Shown one piece after another: positions 1 to 12,739 of a stretch of DNA of 64,000 nt (positions are counted from its first letter, which is position 1; every line of letters begins with the position of its first letter). The translations under genes and the position numbers were made by a program. The notes beneath the pieces are model-generated. The model searched no databases. It saw only the letters and a list, made by a program, of their open reading frames with translations, and was not told the origin of the DNA. Origin of the DNA: Conus ventricosus (lineage: Eukaryota > Mollusca > Gastropoda > Neogastropoda > Conidae); the NCBI GenBank assembly GCA_018398815.1, contig CM031614.1, forward strand, positions 46,988,799-47,052,798, read 5' to 3'.

Positions 1-344
1 TTTTAAACCAAAAAAACAAGGACAAGTCCAAACTCCAAAAATTTCTTTAAAAAACAAAAAACCCCCACCCCAAAAACCCAAACAACCCAACAACCCCAAA
101 AACACACACACAACACAGCACACGCTCGTAACCACTTTCGGATAAAAAATGGGGACACATAATAAAAAAAAACACTTTTTTTTTTTCATTGTTTTTTATA
201 GACTAAAGTAAATAAATCTTCTTCCCTTCCCCTTTATACGTTTGTCACTGCCACCGATGCCCCCTTAATCTTCCGATTGACCCATTGTTTTTAAAAAGTG
301 GGTCAATTGCCCCTGGGGAATTTTTCACAAAAAAAAAACCCTGC

Positions 345-545
345 AGTATATAATTTTCATGTTTATTACCAGTACAGACGAATACAAACTGAACTGCAAG
401 TGCCCCTTCCAAGCGACAACGCTTTTAACCCTTTTTAACACCCAAGACATTAATGCTTGAAAAATTTGCAATAATTTAACTTAACCCTTCAACTGATTAG
501 AAAAAAGTTGACCGCAATCAGGGGTTAGGCCATTGTTTTTGTGGG
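345..545 (+). repeat. Dispersed repeat R1, first copy
   Basis: A segment of about 200 bases that recurs at 3093-3300 in the same orientation. Shared landmarks in order are a 'tttattacc.gtacagac' block, 'tgaactac/gcaa.tgcccct', 'aaaaatttgcaat' and a terminal 'accgcaatcatgggttaggc' block. Many indels separate the copies, in line with the low sequence quality here. No coding potential is apparent. Confidence 0.55.
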
Positions 546-564
546 GCCCCAAAAAAGAAAATAT

Positions 565-791
565 AGAGAATGTAAATATCATGTTCAAGACCACCCTCTT
601 TTTTTTGCAAAAAAAAACCCCCCTTTTTCACATCCAAAACACATCCATCCATGCTTTTTACCAAAATCAACCCCTTTTCACACTAAGTTTAAACGCAAAA
701 ACCTCTAAAAATCGCCCCAACCCCAAATTTAAAAAGGGGGGCTTGCGGCTAGTAAGATGGGTGTTCGTGAACAAAATTTTTTAATTCTCTT
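565..791. repeat. Palindromic MITE-like repeat, copy 1
   Basis: Starts gagaatgtaaatat and ends with a degraded inverse of the same. It is the noisy equivalent of the clean 236-bp palindromic element at 57173-57408, including the internal 'cctctaaaaatcg' block and the C-run/G-run arms. Confidence 0.6.
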
Positions 792-1829
792 CAAAACATA
801 AAACAACTAAACATTATAGGTTTGACACCCTAGCCCCCCAATGATTCCCAAATCAATTTTTGGTGCTCAGTGGGGCATGGAGCGTGCAACACAGAGCTGC
901 TCCGGCATTTTAATCATCGAGCATAGCCGCCATCCGGTGATTTCAACCAATCGATAGGGGGTATGCATCTTTTTTCCCCGGGACGTTATTCTAGAACTTT
1001 CGTGTATGACGTATACCCAAATCCCCAAAAAAATTCTAGAAAAGTCTCACGCGTGTAAACCCTTTCAAATCAAGGCTGGGCTTAAATCACACATTTTTTT
1101 TGTTAGCAACCCGACACCGACATTTTCATTTCAATTGAGGGTTGCGCTGTAAGACGTGTGCGAGTGTGAAACTTTTCTTCGAATCAGAGAGAGAACTTGT
1201 TTTGGTTTAAAAAAAAATGGCGATAGGGTAGTGATGATTTAATCCGTTCGGGTTAGTGCGGGAAGGGACGTACTATCACTGGAGAAAGGGGCTGAAATTT
1301 TTGTTATCTTCGAAAGGAAAATTTTTCTTCAAAAACCCAATTGGGAAAAATACATTTTTTATCATGAGCCAGGAAAATTTTTTTGAGAAAAAATTTTGGT
1401 GGCGGCCCTTTGTTCTCCCCCCTCAAAGCCAAAAGGAAGCATTGTTTTTTTTTCCCCCTCAGAAAAAAAAGGGAACTATCGTTAAGATCTTGACAAATAT
1501 TTGAAAATCACTTTGTGAGCTACCTTTTAAACCTTTTGATGAAACCAAAACCTTTGAAACTTTTTCAAGAAATCCCCCCATTACACCGGGGCTTGTTCTC
1601 ATAAAAGATATGAAAAAGAATTCTCTTTTCGGCTCTTTTTTTTTAGGCACGGCTTCAGAAAGCAAAAGAAATTTGAAACAGTCAAAAAAAAAAAAAACGG
1701 GGAGCCTACTGAAAAAAAGTTTGCGGTTGAGAAACTCGTGCAAGAAGACTAATTAAATTTGTTTTTTTATTTTTATTTTTTCCCAAAAATTTCAAAAACC
1801 GCGTTTTCTTTAGGTGTTTTAAAAAGGGT

Positions 1830-2036
1830 TTCATTCCCCCCATTTTTTGACAAAAACCCCCCCCTTTTCACATACAAGTCAGTCCTCCATGTCATTTTGG
1901 CCCCAAATTAAAAAATTGTTTCAAAAAAAAAAGAAAAAACCAAAAACCTCAAAAAATTGACCCAAATCTTAATTTAAAAAGGGGGGGTTTTTAGTGCAAG
2001 AAAATTTGGTATCGTGAAAACATATTTAATTTCCCC
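1830..2036. repeat. Palindromic MITE-like repeat, copy 2 (noisy)
   Basis: Contains the C-run block, 'ttcacatacaagtca', 'aacctcaaaaaattga' and the closing G-run and 'gtgaaaacatattta' of the element at 57173-57408. The left terminus is too degraded to place exactly. Confidence 0.45.
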
Positions 2037-3092
2037 CGGAAATTAAGCCCGGGGAGGCCCCCCCTCTTTTTCTAAAATTATCTTCTCCCTCAAGACTATT
2101 AAAAAAATCAGAACAATCAGCTGGCCTTTCCCAATTTGATTAGTTCTTTTAACCCAGGAATTTAAAGAACCCTAAATTTAAATTCTTTAAATTCATGTTC
2201 CCCCCAAACCCTGTTAAATTTAACCCAAAACCCCACCCTTTAATTGGGGAATGCTGTAAAAATTGAAAAGGGGTACCTTTTAAAAAAAATTAACATTGTT
2301 TTTAATGTTGTAAAGAACATACAAATTGGGGTTTTTCCCCGAAAAATCAGAAGTTTTTTACCTTCAAATTGTAAACCCCCTTCTTTGTACAAAATTTTAT
2401 AAGTCATGCTACGTGGAAGCCCAAGATTTTACCCAGGTCTTTGGGAAAAGTGTTCTCTTCTTTTTTCTTGGGGAAATTAAGTAATTCTGGGGTTTTGCTT
2501 CGTTGTTGTTAGCAATATCCCAAAATTCGCTAAGTACTTCTTTAAAGAACAAAATTGTAAAAACCTTCTGGTTTTTTTAAATGAGTTACTTGGCCCCCCC
2601 CCCTCGTTATAAATATTAATCCAATTATTTTAGTTTTTTTTCAGATATGTTAACCCCCTTAACCTTAAAACCCAAATTTTTCTTTAAGGGCAACCCTTTA
2701 AACTCCCCGCCAATTGAAAATTGGGGTTTTAAGAACACACCTTTTTTGCTTGGTTATATAATGGGGCTTTTTTTTTTTAATAACTTTTTTAAAAACTATT
2801 TTAAAAAAATGGTAGCTTTTAAAAATTGAACATCAACTTCAAGTGGGAGCGTTTTATAACCCAAATCTTTAAATTAACAAATTTAACCATTCCCTGATGG
2901 ATAAGGTTTTTTTCGGTTTTAGCTTGAAACCCCCGAACTAAAATTTAAACCGCCAATAAAGGTTGAAGAGTGCCATCAGCATGGCACCCACCCTAGGGTT
3001 TTTTTTTTTCCAGAATCATTTAAAATTTTTGATTTTGCGCAACTACTGGCTGCGGGCTTAAAACCATTTAAACCCCCTAATTTTTGGGGTAA

Positions 3093-3300
3093 GGTCATAT
3101 ATAACTTTCTTTTTATTACCGTACAGACAATAAAAATGAACTACAATGCCCCTCCCAAACACAGCGTTTAACCCTTTAAAAGCCCAATGGACAAAAATGC
3201 ATAGAAAAATTTGCAATGAATTTAAATTAACCCTTTCAATGTTTTTAAAAAACAAAAGTTAGACCGCAATCATGGGTTAGGCACATTGTATTTGTGGGGC
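3093..3300 (+). repeat. Dispersed repeat R1, second copy
   Basis: Same landmarks and orientation as 345-545. The two copies are about 2.75 kb apart and bracket two palindromic repeats. Confidence 0.55.
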
Positions 3301-3939
3301 GAAGTAAAAATTTTATATACTCCCCTGGCCACACCTCTTTTAAACCCAACAAACAATTCGATTGGGGATCCTAAAAACAAAAACCCCTAACCCTGGAAAC
3401 ATTTATTTTAGATAAAAGTAAAGGTCTAACAACCCCCAGGATGCAAAGACTAAATGACTCCATAAGGACATACTTTTGGTGTGTTTTTAGGAGCGCACCC
3501 AAAACCAAAGTCTGCATAGTAGATCAATCACAGGGTTTGATGCTAGAAAACAATTTTTAGCTATTTAGAAGATGCTTTTTTAACTCGCTGTTGATTTGCC
3601 TCACATACAAAGGTTAAGATTTTTTTGCACTCCCAGGTCAAATTTTTACTTGTTGGTTTATAGATTTACATGTTTCCCTCTGACCTTAAAATAAAATTTG
3701 GCATGATACAGAATTATAACATGAATCCTCATGCGGGACGACCAAAATTGGGGGCAAAATTTTGTTTAAAAACAAAGGCCCCCTCCCCATTTTAAAGAAA
3801 GTCCCCACCCTGAAGAAGCGATCCGTTATAAGCCCCCCACACCCGAAAGCAGCCCAGAAAGCACCCCACTGTTGTCGCCTCACACCAACATCATAAGCAA
3901 AAAAAAGACAGCCCTCGTTGTTTTTTTTAACTTTACGGG

Positions 3940-5146
3940 ATTAGCTTACTTTTTTTCACTAAAAATTAATCAGCAGCTAGCATTTCCTAATGCCCACAGA
4001 GGTTGGCCATAAAACCACAACTTTGCCTATTAGCAAAACCCAACTAAAACAGTTTAAATCCCGGCAGAGCATCAAGCCTTTGGGCTGTAATTCTTTAATA
4101 GGTTTCTAGTGAGTAATTGTTTCTAACCAACTTTTCCCACCGGGGTTTTGGAGGAGCACGGGCCCCTTTTGGGTGCATCCCAGTTAAAGAAATAAACGGT
4201 GTGAGATAAAAACCCCACACTTTTAATTTTACAACTATTGTAATCCCGTTCCCCGAACAAGCCTTTTCTTTCAGCAGCGTAGTGTTTTCATAAAGTATTC
4301 GTTTAATTTTTCTCTTATTCTGCTTTTTTTGGATGCTAGCTGCCTCTTTTAGTAACCCCTTTTCTAACCTGGCCCCCTTTGTACCCTTTAAACCTTATTT
4401 CTGTGTATTATAGCCTTTTTTCTCCCCCTAAATTATCTTGCATCACCCAGTTTTTTTTTTCCTTCCACTCTCTATCCAACTCAAAGTTTTGCCAAAAATT
4501 GTTTTCTAGTTCGCCCCTTATTGTTTTTTTGGCGATCATTAAGTCCCAGGTTTTACCATAGGCAGGAAATCCCCAATTTTTTCTAATGTTTTTCTGACGT
4601 TTCCTCATAAATCGCTCTTTTCTTTTTCTGCATCTTTATTTTTGGCCCAAATCTTGAAAGGGTCTTTTCATTAGATTGTTGGCAACTTTTGCCCCAATTT
4701 TCTGAAAAACTAAAAGCCCGGGCCCCTTAAAAATTTAAAATGTTTAATCCCCTTTTGCACAACAGGGATCCTTGTCAAATTGTTTTATTTTTTAAAAAAA
4801 ACTAGTTGGGTCTGGTTTGTAGAACTCTTACAAAATTTCCTCTGCTGTTCTTATATACAGAGGGTTTTGCTTTTATCATCTTAAAATCAAAAGGACTTTA
4901 CCTTCTGGGGGCTTAGTCCTAAGCTTTTGAAAAATGAGTTATTCTATTTCCAAATAGTTCTGCAGGATGCGCTAACTGAAGGGGGTTTTTGTTCTTCTAA
5001 TGAAGGGATTGAAAAACCCCTTCTGCTGTTTTTAAAGTTCTTCGCGCAATGAAGGCCCAAATTTCCCCCTTTTTCATTTTCTCAAATAAAGGGCCCGGGC
5101 AGACTCTTTTTTTTCTTCAATGGATAATTTGCTCAAAATCTTCACC
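3940..5146 (-). pseudogene. Polinton minor structural (membrane-active) protein, copy A, noisy
   Basis: Collinear with 16395-17642 but with an indel every few tens of bases, so no frame is open. At its 3' end a TAA follows the Ser-Glu-Lys tail and then unrelated sequence begins. This is the only copy whose downstream flank is not fused to the coiled-coil gene region, so it probably shows the original gene end. See 16395-17642 for the protein description. Confidence 0.55.
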
Positions 5147-5184
5147 CTTTTTTTTTATTTATATTTTTTTTTTGTTTATAAAAA

Positions 5185-6445
5185 ATGAACCTAGGTTGTG
5201 ACCTCAATCCAACGAAAAGGAGGAGCCCCAGGGCTAAAAGGTAAAGGAACGTAATTAGTGTAAATACCCCATCAACATTTCACCCTGGACAAACTTTAAT
5301 AGTAATTTCCCTGATCGGGGCGTGGCGATTTTATAATGCCAGGCACTGCTAAAATATCATTCAAAAAGATTTTAAAATCGACAGTTAATGCTCTGTTTTG
5401 CTAATTTGGGCAGGCCATCGTTAAAAAATTAGAAATTTAAACGGAGGGCAGAGAACCCTTGTATAAGCGAGGCGACATTTTTGCCCCTATTCTGCCTATG
5501 GCTCCCCAAAAAAAAGAAGAAAAGAGAAAGTTTTTCGGGAATACAAAACCCAAAGGGCCCAAAAGCACAGGCAAAAGGAGGATAAAAGGATGTGTTAAAA
5601 AGATAGCTGCGAAGCTTTGGGGCAACAGATTCTGATCCCTCTAGATTTTGAGTTGTTAAAGGCCATATGCCATTTTACCAGATAAGATAATTTTTATACC
5701 CAGCCACCCAAAAGGGGGCCACACAGGGCTGGGGCCCCTATTCCAAGGCGCCAAAAAAAAACTTACTTATGAACGACTTTTAAATCCTACATTTGTTGTT
5801 CTGTTGAAAAACCATTTCCCAAATACACATCCACTTTTTTTCTTTTGATTTGATTTTGTTACAACCCCTGAACTGGCCAAAAAATTTCTTAACCATATAA
5901 AAATAAAACGTTATTTATTATAAAGAGTTTTTACCTCCATACGAAAATAGAAAAAACGAGACACTTCGGGAACAACTCAAATGTTTTTAAAGCCCTTTAA
6001 AAGGAATTTTTTGCCTTTTTATGAAGAAAAAACCCTTTTCAAAGAGAACAGAAGTTTTTAATCCAAAAATTGAAAAAATTGACTGAAAAAAAAAGGCAAG
6101 TCTGATGTTGTATTGGGGGCGCGGCTTTTACCTCACCAAAAACTTGATAAAAATAAGAAAAAGTTCGCTGGAGGCGGCAAAGGGACCTGCAGTTGTCGGT
6201 ATGAAAAAAAAAACTTCCCCTTTATGATGTAAGACCAAACACTTAATAACTAATAGGGGCTGGGGTGGTTTTTTAGACCCACATTTGACAACAATTTTTG
6301 AAAGTGGGAAAGGGAGGGCAAGATGGTATAAAAAAAATTTTCACAAGAAAGCGACGGAAACCCCCCCAATAAAAATGCATGTTTTTTTTTTGTGATGCTC
6401 AGTTAAACATTGAAGAAAACAGGCAAAAGACGTGGCTTAAAAAAT
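5185..6445 (+). pseudogene. MCP: Polinton major capsid protein, copy A, without DIRS insertion (noisy)
   Basis: Collinear with the two halves 17682-18400 and 25731-26280 of the clean copy, but here the halves are directly joined: around 5911-5925 the sequence runs ..gttatttattataaagag.. with no retrotransposon between. This is the empty site of the DIRS element. The frame is broken by sequencing-type indels. It starts just after the divergent minor-protein gene, as in the other copies. Confidence 0.65.
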
Positions 6446-6467
6446 GCGAAGAAATATTCTAAAAAAA

Positions 6468-7040
6468 CAGAGGGAAGTTTGAATTTTTCTACAAAAGATC
6501 CGCACTGTTTCCTTACTGCGGGATTACAGGTGTGGGAAAAAAACTGCTTCGTATTGATTTGTTACAAAAAATATACGGTTTCTTTACGAGCCATTGTTAT
6601 ATTCTGACAACCTTAAGCCAAAAAGTTTTACAAAAAAGGGAAGTTTTATTTGAAGCGAAAAAAATTTTTCATTGATCCTACGAAAAACTAGCCTTTTTGA
6701 ACATTACTATAGACATTAGGGGGAACTGAAACACTGTTTATATTGATGCTGTTCAGTGAACGGACATTGTTAAAAAAAGAAAAGCTTGTGAAAGCTACCC
6801 TTTAGCGGCCCCGTCATGCCTTATTTTCGTATGGCTTTTAACTCAAAAATACAAGCTGTCTTAAAAGACTTTTCGATCGCATTTTAAAATCGTTGATTTT
6901 TTTTTAAAAATAAGGGACAAAAATTTTTGAAAATTTTTAAGGAAATTTATATAATGGGGACAAAGATGACTAAAAAAAAAAAAAAAGAGCAGTTGAAAAA
7001 TCTAAGCACGCTAAGCTTGCTTAGGGACTAAACCCCCCCT
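6468..7040 (+). pseudogene. ATP: Polinton packaging ATPase, copy A, noisy
   Basis: Matches 26322-26914 along its length, including the block coding for the phosphate-binding loop near 6520-6545 and the adjacent 'gtattgatttgttacaaa' segment. Frames are destroyed by indels. It lies directly downstream of the capsid gene, as expected for the Polinton morphogenesis module. Confidence 0.55.
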
Positions 7041-7117
7041 TCAATACTTTTGTTTATTGTAATTGTTTATTATTGGTTGCTTTAACAATTTTTTATTAAA
7101 TTTTTAATTTTTTTAAA

Positions 7118-7975
7118 AAAAAGAAGTCTCGAGGTCCAAATAAAAAGCGAACAGCTCCAAAATGCACTGCAGTGAGAAAAAGACCTAGCAACAAAACCCG
7201 AGTTTGATTTTTGGGAGTGCCGGGAAATGTTTTATGGATTTGATACAAATGGGGGGTTTCAAACGAACAAAATTTGGAAAAAAAAAACAAGCAATATCCT
7301 CCCCTAGAAGGATAAAAAAATTTAAGAGCAAACGTTTTTGGCAAAGGGAATAAAAAATTCATAAAGGGGAAATGCTTGGGCGTTGCTTCCAAAATGACGG
7401 AATTTAAAGTTTGCTGCGAAGCCCAAATTTAAAACTATGAAAAGAAAAACAATTTTAGAAAAGCCTTAAAAAAGGGGCCCATTTTGTTAGCCTTGTCCCA
7501 GGAAACAACAGAAAAAGCAGTTTAAAATTAAAACAAGCGGGGTTCAATATGTGCTACGAGAAAAGCCTTCAAAAGTGGGGGGGCGCACCGTGGGCTTAAA
7601 AAAATTTACCCCAACGCTAGAATCACTACCTGGGGAAATGCATGATTTTTCGCTATTTTTTTACCCCGGGGAGGCGATGCTTTTTCCAAACATGCTTTAT
7701 TAGAGGCATACAAATAAAGGCGAAAATTGGTGCTCCTCTTAATTTGTTATTGTTATTATAAAAAAGGGGGGAGAATAAACACTTTTATCATTGAAAAGGG
7801 TTTATGTGATTTTGCAAAGCTAAACTAACATTACTCGACTTTTTTTTCCCATTAAGTAGTTTAATTTTATTGCTTTTAAAACTCTTTTTGAAAAGGCTGC
7901 CAAAGGTTTAAAAAAAGATATGTTAAAAAATTAATAAAAATAACTTAATAAAAAATGGAGGTTAAACATTTTAGG
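7118..7975 (+). pseudogene. Putative Polinton minor capsid protein, copy A, uninterrupted (noisy)
   Basis: Collinear with 26976-27761. Unlike the clean copies it reads straight through the point (about 7877-7882) where the others carry a hAT-like element, and continues into the 'gaagtgctgccaaaagg' tail found after the element at 44354. It is therefore an empty-site reference for that insertion. Confidence 0.55.
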
Positions 7976-8480
7976 TTAGAGCAAAAAAACCGAATTAAAA
8001 AGGGAAAAATAGAAAGCGACTTGGATAAGTATAGGGCCAAAAGAAATTGCTTAAAGCTTTAAAAATACTCTTTCTTATTAATTACGGGCCCACAGCTGTA
8101 GCAGAAAGTCCCCCGGGTCTGGTTTGTTTTTTTCCCATGGGGTTGGGTGCCCCAGCCTCTTTAGCATTAGGAGGTCTCGGGTAAAGGTTTAGGGATGTGT
8201 CTTGATTGTAAGGCTTTTTTTAAAAAAAATTAACTCCTAAATTACAAAAGCCCCACTGCCAGTACCCCTACCAGAAAAATTTTGTTAATTAAATCATTAC
8301 AGGTAAAACATCGGCGAAAAAATTTTCCCAGAAGTAGGCTGCGGGGGGATTATAGACACAAAAAATGAATTCAAAAGGAGTGGAGAAAAACTTTTAATTC
8401 ACGCAGGGAAACTGATCAATTAAACAAACATTGAAAAAAAACACACGATCAGTTAAGCCCAAAAAAAGACAAAAAAGATT
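7955..8480 (+). pseudogene. Polinton coiled-coil/hydrophobic protein, copy A, noisy
   Basis: Matches 44423-44970, starting at the same ATG, through the 'gaaagcgacttggataagtatag' region and the closing 'acacgatcagttaa' segment. Beyond about 8490 the similarity to the right arm (integrase on -) stops. See 44423-44970 for the protein. Confidence 0.55.
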
Positions 8481-8489
8481 AAAAAAGGT

Positions 8490-9464
8490 TTTACAGATTA
8501 GCCGCCCTTTGGGTGAATGACCGGGCCCGCAGTTTACCCATGCCCAATATTGATTTGAGCCCCCACCCCCGCTGGTTCCCTTGCCCGCGATTACACGGGC
8601 AAATAGTTTGTCACAGGCCCAGAGTTGTGCTGCTTCAGCCCATTTGGGTCTGCTATTCGAGGCATGGCCGCGAAATTTTTACGTCTTCCTGTGAAACATT
8701 TTCCCCGCGAGGACCCAATTCTGTTTGAAAAAAATTTTTTTAGCCGGAAAAAAAGGGGACAACTTTTTTTCCCCGCGCATGTTTGCCTCATTAACATGGA
8801 AAAGAAAACTTTGTGATGGCTGTGCTAACCCATTAACATGGGAAATCGAAAAAACATTTGTGAGTGCTCATGTGTAAAATTTAATTAGTTAAACAAATCG
8901 GTTTTTTTAGAATTCTAAAAATGGATAAAATCCCCCTCAAAGCCACCCCCAACCAGCCCCCAAACCCCCTCAACGAACCCAACCACAAAATGGGGCTGCG
9001 TGTTTTGTTTTTTAGAAACGTTGCAGCAGATTCGGTATTTTTTAACCCTTTTTTAAAAATCCGCCTTTCCCAAAAAAAAAACGAATTTGTAGAATAAAAA
9101 AAAAAGAGGGAAACAAAGACAAAGAAAAACGCATCTTACAAAAGAGTAAAGACAAAAGAGGGCCAGGATTAACCAAATTACTCAAAAATACCTTCGTTAA
9201 AAAATTTTGGGAATGAGTTCTGTTCTCAATCGCATCCCCAAAAGGGGAAGCTCATGTTACGTAAAAAATTGGCCCCCAAGCGTCAGTAAGTTTTTGATTT
9301 TTTTTCCCCCTTCCCATAAGCATTTTTGGGTTGCGTTTTCATGCGCGCGTGTGAATAGAGGGAAAGGGTGGAGAGGCAGAAGGAGGGGCGGAGACATAGA
9401 GAGCAAAATGAGGGGGGGAGAGATCTGCGGGTTTTTTTTTTTTTTTTTTTTTTTTATTTTTTTT
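8490..9464. other. Unassigned segment between noisy Polinton modules
   Basis: No similarity was found to other parts of the window. It holds a GC-richer patch at 8510-8790, a C-rich patch near 8930-8980, an AG-rich patch at 9355-9425 and a T run at 9430-9455. Short open frames overlap on both strands and none is convincing. It lies between a capsid cassette and a polymerase arm, so it could be an element boundary, host DNA or a misjoin. Confidence 0.4.
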
Positions 9465-10009
9465 AAAAAAAGCCCAAAAAGAAGAAATATTTCCACTTTA
9501 ATGGAAACAAAAGGAAATTAAAAAAACAAAAAAATTACTGTCTTTTTTCAATAAATAACAAACAAAGGGAAAAAGCCATTTATAAAAAGATTCTTGGCCC
9601 AACAGGGGGGAAAAAAAAAATTTTCATATATTAAAATTTTTCTTTAAAATGTTAAATTGACTTTTTCCCCCCCTGGGAAAAAATATTCCAAAGAAATTGG
9701 GTTTTCAATTTAAGAAAAACAAAATAACAGTTGTTTACTTATTTTTTTTTTATTTTTTAATTAAAAAAATGGGGGCCAACTTTTTATCTGATTTGTTTTT
9801 AATGAACATTTTTCCAACAATGAAACTTAAAACATTATTTTTGAGTTTTTAGAATGGTAAAAAAAATAACAAAAGGCTATTCCCAACAATAAAAGGGTAA
9901 AATCTCTTTATTCAGAAAAGCTAAAAACTGGGGGTTTTTTAATTAAATGTTTGGGGTTTCAATTGGGTAAAATAAAAACGTTTGTTTTATTTTTTTATTT
10001 TTTATTTTT
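9465..10009 (+). pseudogene. Polinton small accessory genes, left arm (noisy)
   Basis: Inverse-complement match to 55008-55640, for example the 'agattcttggccc' and 'ttactgatctttttgat' blocks near 9535-9605. It would encode the two small proteins that precede the polymerase in the right arm. Noise prevents defining frames or the left limit of similarity. Confidence 0.4.
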
Positions 10010-10214
10010 TTTTAATTTAATAAATTTTGATTAAAAAAAAACCCAAAGGTGTCTAGTTGAAAAACTAAGCCCGGCCTGGGGGGTTTAAAAAAAATTGAAT
10101 ATGTTTGTAAGTAACTGGCATATTAACCCCCTTGAACTTGAAGGTAGCACATGTAATTTAAAAATACCCCCGCTCTTCAGGGGAGGCCATAAAAAATTTG
10201 TTGGTGTTTTCTAT
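10010..10214 (+). pseudogene. Polinton accessory protein upstream of polymerase, left arm (noisy)
   Basis: Inverse-complement match to 54703-54932. Landmarks are 'aatatgttt.gtaagta', 'cttcagg.gaggcc' and the hydrophobic-segment codons just before the polymerase start. Confidence 0.4.
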
Positions 10215-12730
10215 TGTTTATCCCTGTGAAGTTTAATGGAACTTTGGGGTTACAAAAAAGGTTATTAACTATCGAATTTAATTCTGACGGGAAAAATTTA
10301 AACTTTAAAAAATTTAAATGCAGTAAAACCCCAAATTTGGGGTTCGGCTGGTTGAGGGTTTTCCTTCAAATTAATTAAACAAAAAAAAGTTCTTTATATT
10401 CAATTTAATCCTCTCCCCAAAAGAGAGTTTTTTAAAAAACATTTAAAAATAAAAAATTGCAACATTTTTTAGGGTGGAGCACATTTTTTTTTTAAAAAAA
10501 CCCAAGAAAGATTTTAATTTAAAATTAAAGACGAACTTTTAAATAATTTAATTTTTAAAATTATCTCATTTGAAAGCAAAACAAAAAAAACCCCTTTTTA
10601 AAAAGGTCCTTTGAAGGTTAGTACCCTTTAAGGGTTTTTTAAATCCCCTTTAACAAACTAAACAAACTTTTTTTAAGTTTAATAAGAGTATTTGTATTAA
10701 TCGAACAATGCAGACTTTTCCCTTTTCCCTAAAGGGGAAAAATTAAACGGGGTTTTTGAAGATGTTTTTGGTTAAATCAAAATATTTTGGAGTAGTCAAA
10801 AAAAACAAAAAGTTTTTGACTTGCCAAAACCTTCGCCTAAACCGGAAAAAGTTTGTTTTAAAAATTTTCCAAAAAAGATACCCTTTGGTTTTTTGCGAAA
10901 GAAAGCCTTCCACAGTATCGGGCCCCAAAAGAGCAAAAAAAAAATTTTAACCCCCCAAACTTTTTTTTTTCCCCGCGTTTTATTTTGTTTCAAGGTCAAA
11001 CCGAACCCGGGGTTTTTAAACCAAAGCCTATTTTGATTTTAGACAGATAAAAATTTTTGACTTTTATAACAATAAATTTTCGGGAATTTTTAACCCGGGC
11101 CAAAAAGTTTTATTAAATTTGGGGTTTGGTTAAAAATAACCCAAAAAGTGAAAATAAAAACTCACATTATGGCCATTAGAGGGGACCCGGACAACAATTT
11201 AAACTTAACTTAAATTCCCTAAACTTTTAAAAACCCCGCCCCCATTTTTTCAATAATTTAAAAACTAGATTTTTATTTTTTATGCAAGATACCCCTTTAA
11301 TTAAAAAGGGTTTCATTGAAGCTTAAAAATACATGATTTTATTTTTTTTTATTTTTATGCCTGCCCAACATGATGGGGGTTTAAAGTTGAGGGGGTTTAC
11401 AACCTTTAATAAACAATTATTTTTAAACCGTTTTAGGGTAAACTTTCCATAATACATTTAACGGGATAGGTTTTAAAGACTGCTTTCCAAAAAGGCGTTT
11501 TTTTTTAGTCTTATAGGAAAAAATAACTGACTTCCCTTTTTAAATATGTCAAAAAGTAAAATAAATCCAAACTGGGGATTTTGAAAAATTTTAAAGCGAT
11601 GGTTTAGGAGACCTTCAAAAAAAGATTAATGCATAAAACTTCGTTAGACTACACATTAAACTTCCCCAGGCTTTTTGGGGCCCCTTAAAGTCCAAAATTT
11701 GATTTATTAATTTGTTCCCAAAACCCGAGATTGAAAGGTTTTTTTTAAGAGGGGATTAAGGGGTCACATTTACTGCAAAATAAAACAAAATTTTTTTGGT
11801 TTGTCCCCTAAACCCTCCCTTCAAATTTCTTGACCCCCCAACTTTAGGATTTGGGGAATTTTACCCTTCCAAAAATTGTTAAAGGCATTCCAAAAAAATC
11901 AAAACATTTAAAAATGTTGGACATTTACGAAAAAACAGAGGTTTTTCTAATTTAACTTAAAATCCTTTAACTTACCTCCAAATTATCTCTGGGCAAAAAA
12001 AAAACCCCACGACCTCTTTAAATTTTTTTTTCCCAAATCTTCGCCCAAAAATAAAAGGGCCCCTTACAACTGTTACAGTTTTAAAGAAATAAAAGATCCC
12101 TTTAAATCAGCAAAAAGAGCTTATGGGGTACATCAAAAGAAAATCTAAACAAGCATGTTTTTCAGAAAAAAGACTTCTTTAAAAGAAACAAAAAGGGGTT
12201 TTGGAAACTGGAAAAATCCCCAAAAAAAAGTTAAATTTTTTAAAAAGAAAAAAGCAATAAGTTTTTTAAACCCATATGTTTAGGATTTAACGAAGCTTGG
12301 TGGGGAAAGAAGAAAAAAAAACAACCTTTTACCCACAATTAATTTCTTTTTTTGGGTTAGTTTTTGTAACTAAAAAACCACTTCCAAACAAAGCCCTTTT
12401 CCAGCATGAAAATTTTTTTTAAGCCCCCCAAGAAATTCTATAAAGGTTTAAAAAAAATCTAAAGGGGTTGTATGGTTTAACCCTTTTGACTAAAACCCAA
12501 AAAAAAGTTTTCTTAATGTTTAAAAGAAAGTGAGAAAAGAAAATGAAAAAAAGGGACCCTTAAACTTTTTGGGTTTTCCCAAAATGAACGGTAGCCCTTT
12601 TAAAAAAAGGGGTAAGGGCATAATAAAGAAATTTGTCAAAAAAAAAAAAACCCCAGGGCCCCCTAAAAGCAAGCTTTTTGGCTTTTTATACACAAATGTT
12701 TTAATTGCGCTCTACTTCCTCAAAAAAACA
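10215..12730 (+). pseudogene. POLB: Polinton protein-primed DNA polymerase B, left arm, no insertion (noisy)
   Basis: Inverse complement of the right-arm polymerase, identified from scattered blocks: 10230-10285 matches 54620-54680, 11620-11780 matches 52790-52985, 12085-12200 matches 48880-48990 joined directly to 52404-52500, and 12700-12730 matches the C-terminus. The direct joining near 12105 shows that the 3.4-kb insertion of the right arm is absent here. No usable frame survives the indels. Together with the integrase and coiled-coil genes downstream it forms an arm inverted relative to 44.35-55.64 kb. Confidence 0.6.
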
Positions 12731-12739
12731 ATCGTTTAA

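Larger units (their letters stand above)
1..3935. other. Unpolished flank, no gene recognised
   Basis: Runs of A, C, G and T of 4 to 10 bases are greatly over-represented and no frame longer than about 95 codons survives. This matches the texture of uncorrected long-read sequence. Apart from the repeats listed separately (345-545, 565-791, 1830-2036, 3093-3300), I see no gene in 800-1830, 2040-3090 or 3300-3935. The segment lies left of the noisy capsid cassette and may be host flank or an element end. Confidence 0.6.

Noticed and set aside
533..3883. Small open frames in the noisy left flank
   Set aside because: All are under 100 codons, Lys/Phe-rich from A/T runs, and unrelated to recognisable families. 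Frame information is not reliable here.
8513..8816. Overlapping frames around 8.5-8.8 kb as a gene
   Set aside because: Three frames on two strands overlap with no motif, and no match to other parts of the window.
10743..11036. Overlapping Lys/Phe-rich frames on both strands
   Set aside because: They lie within the noisy left-arm polymerase, where the true frame is lost to indels.
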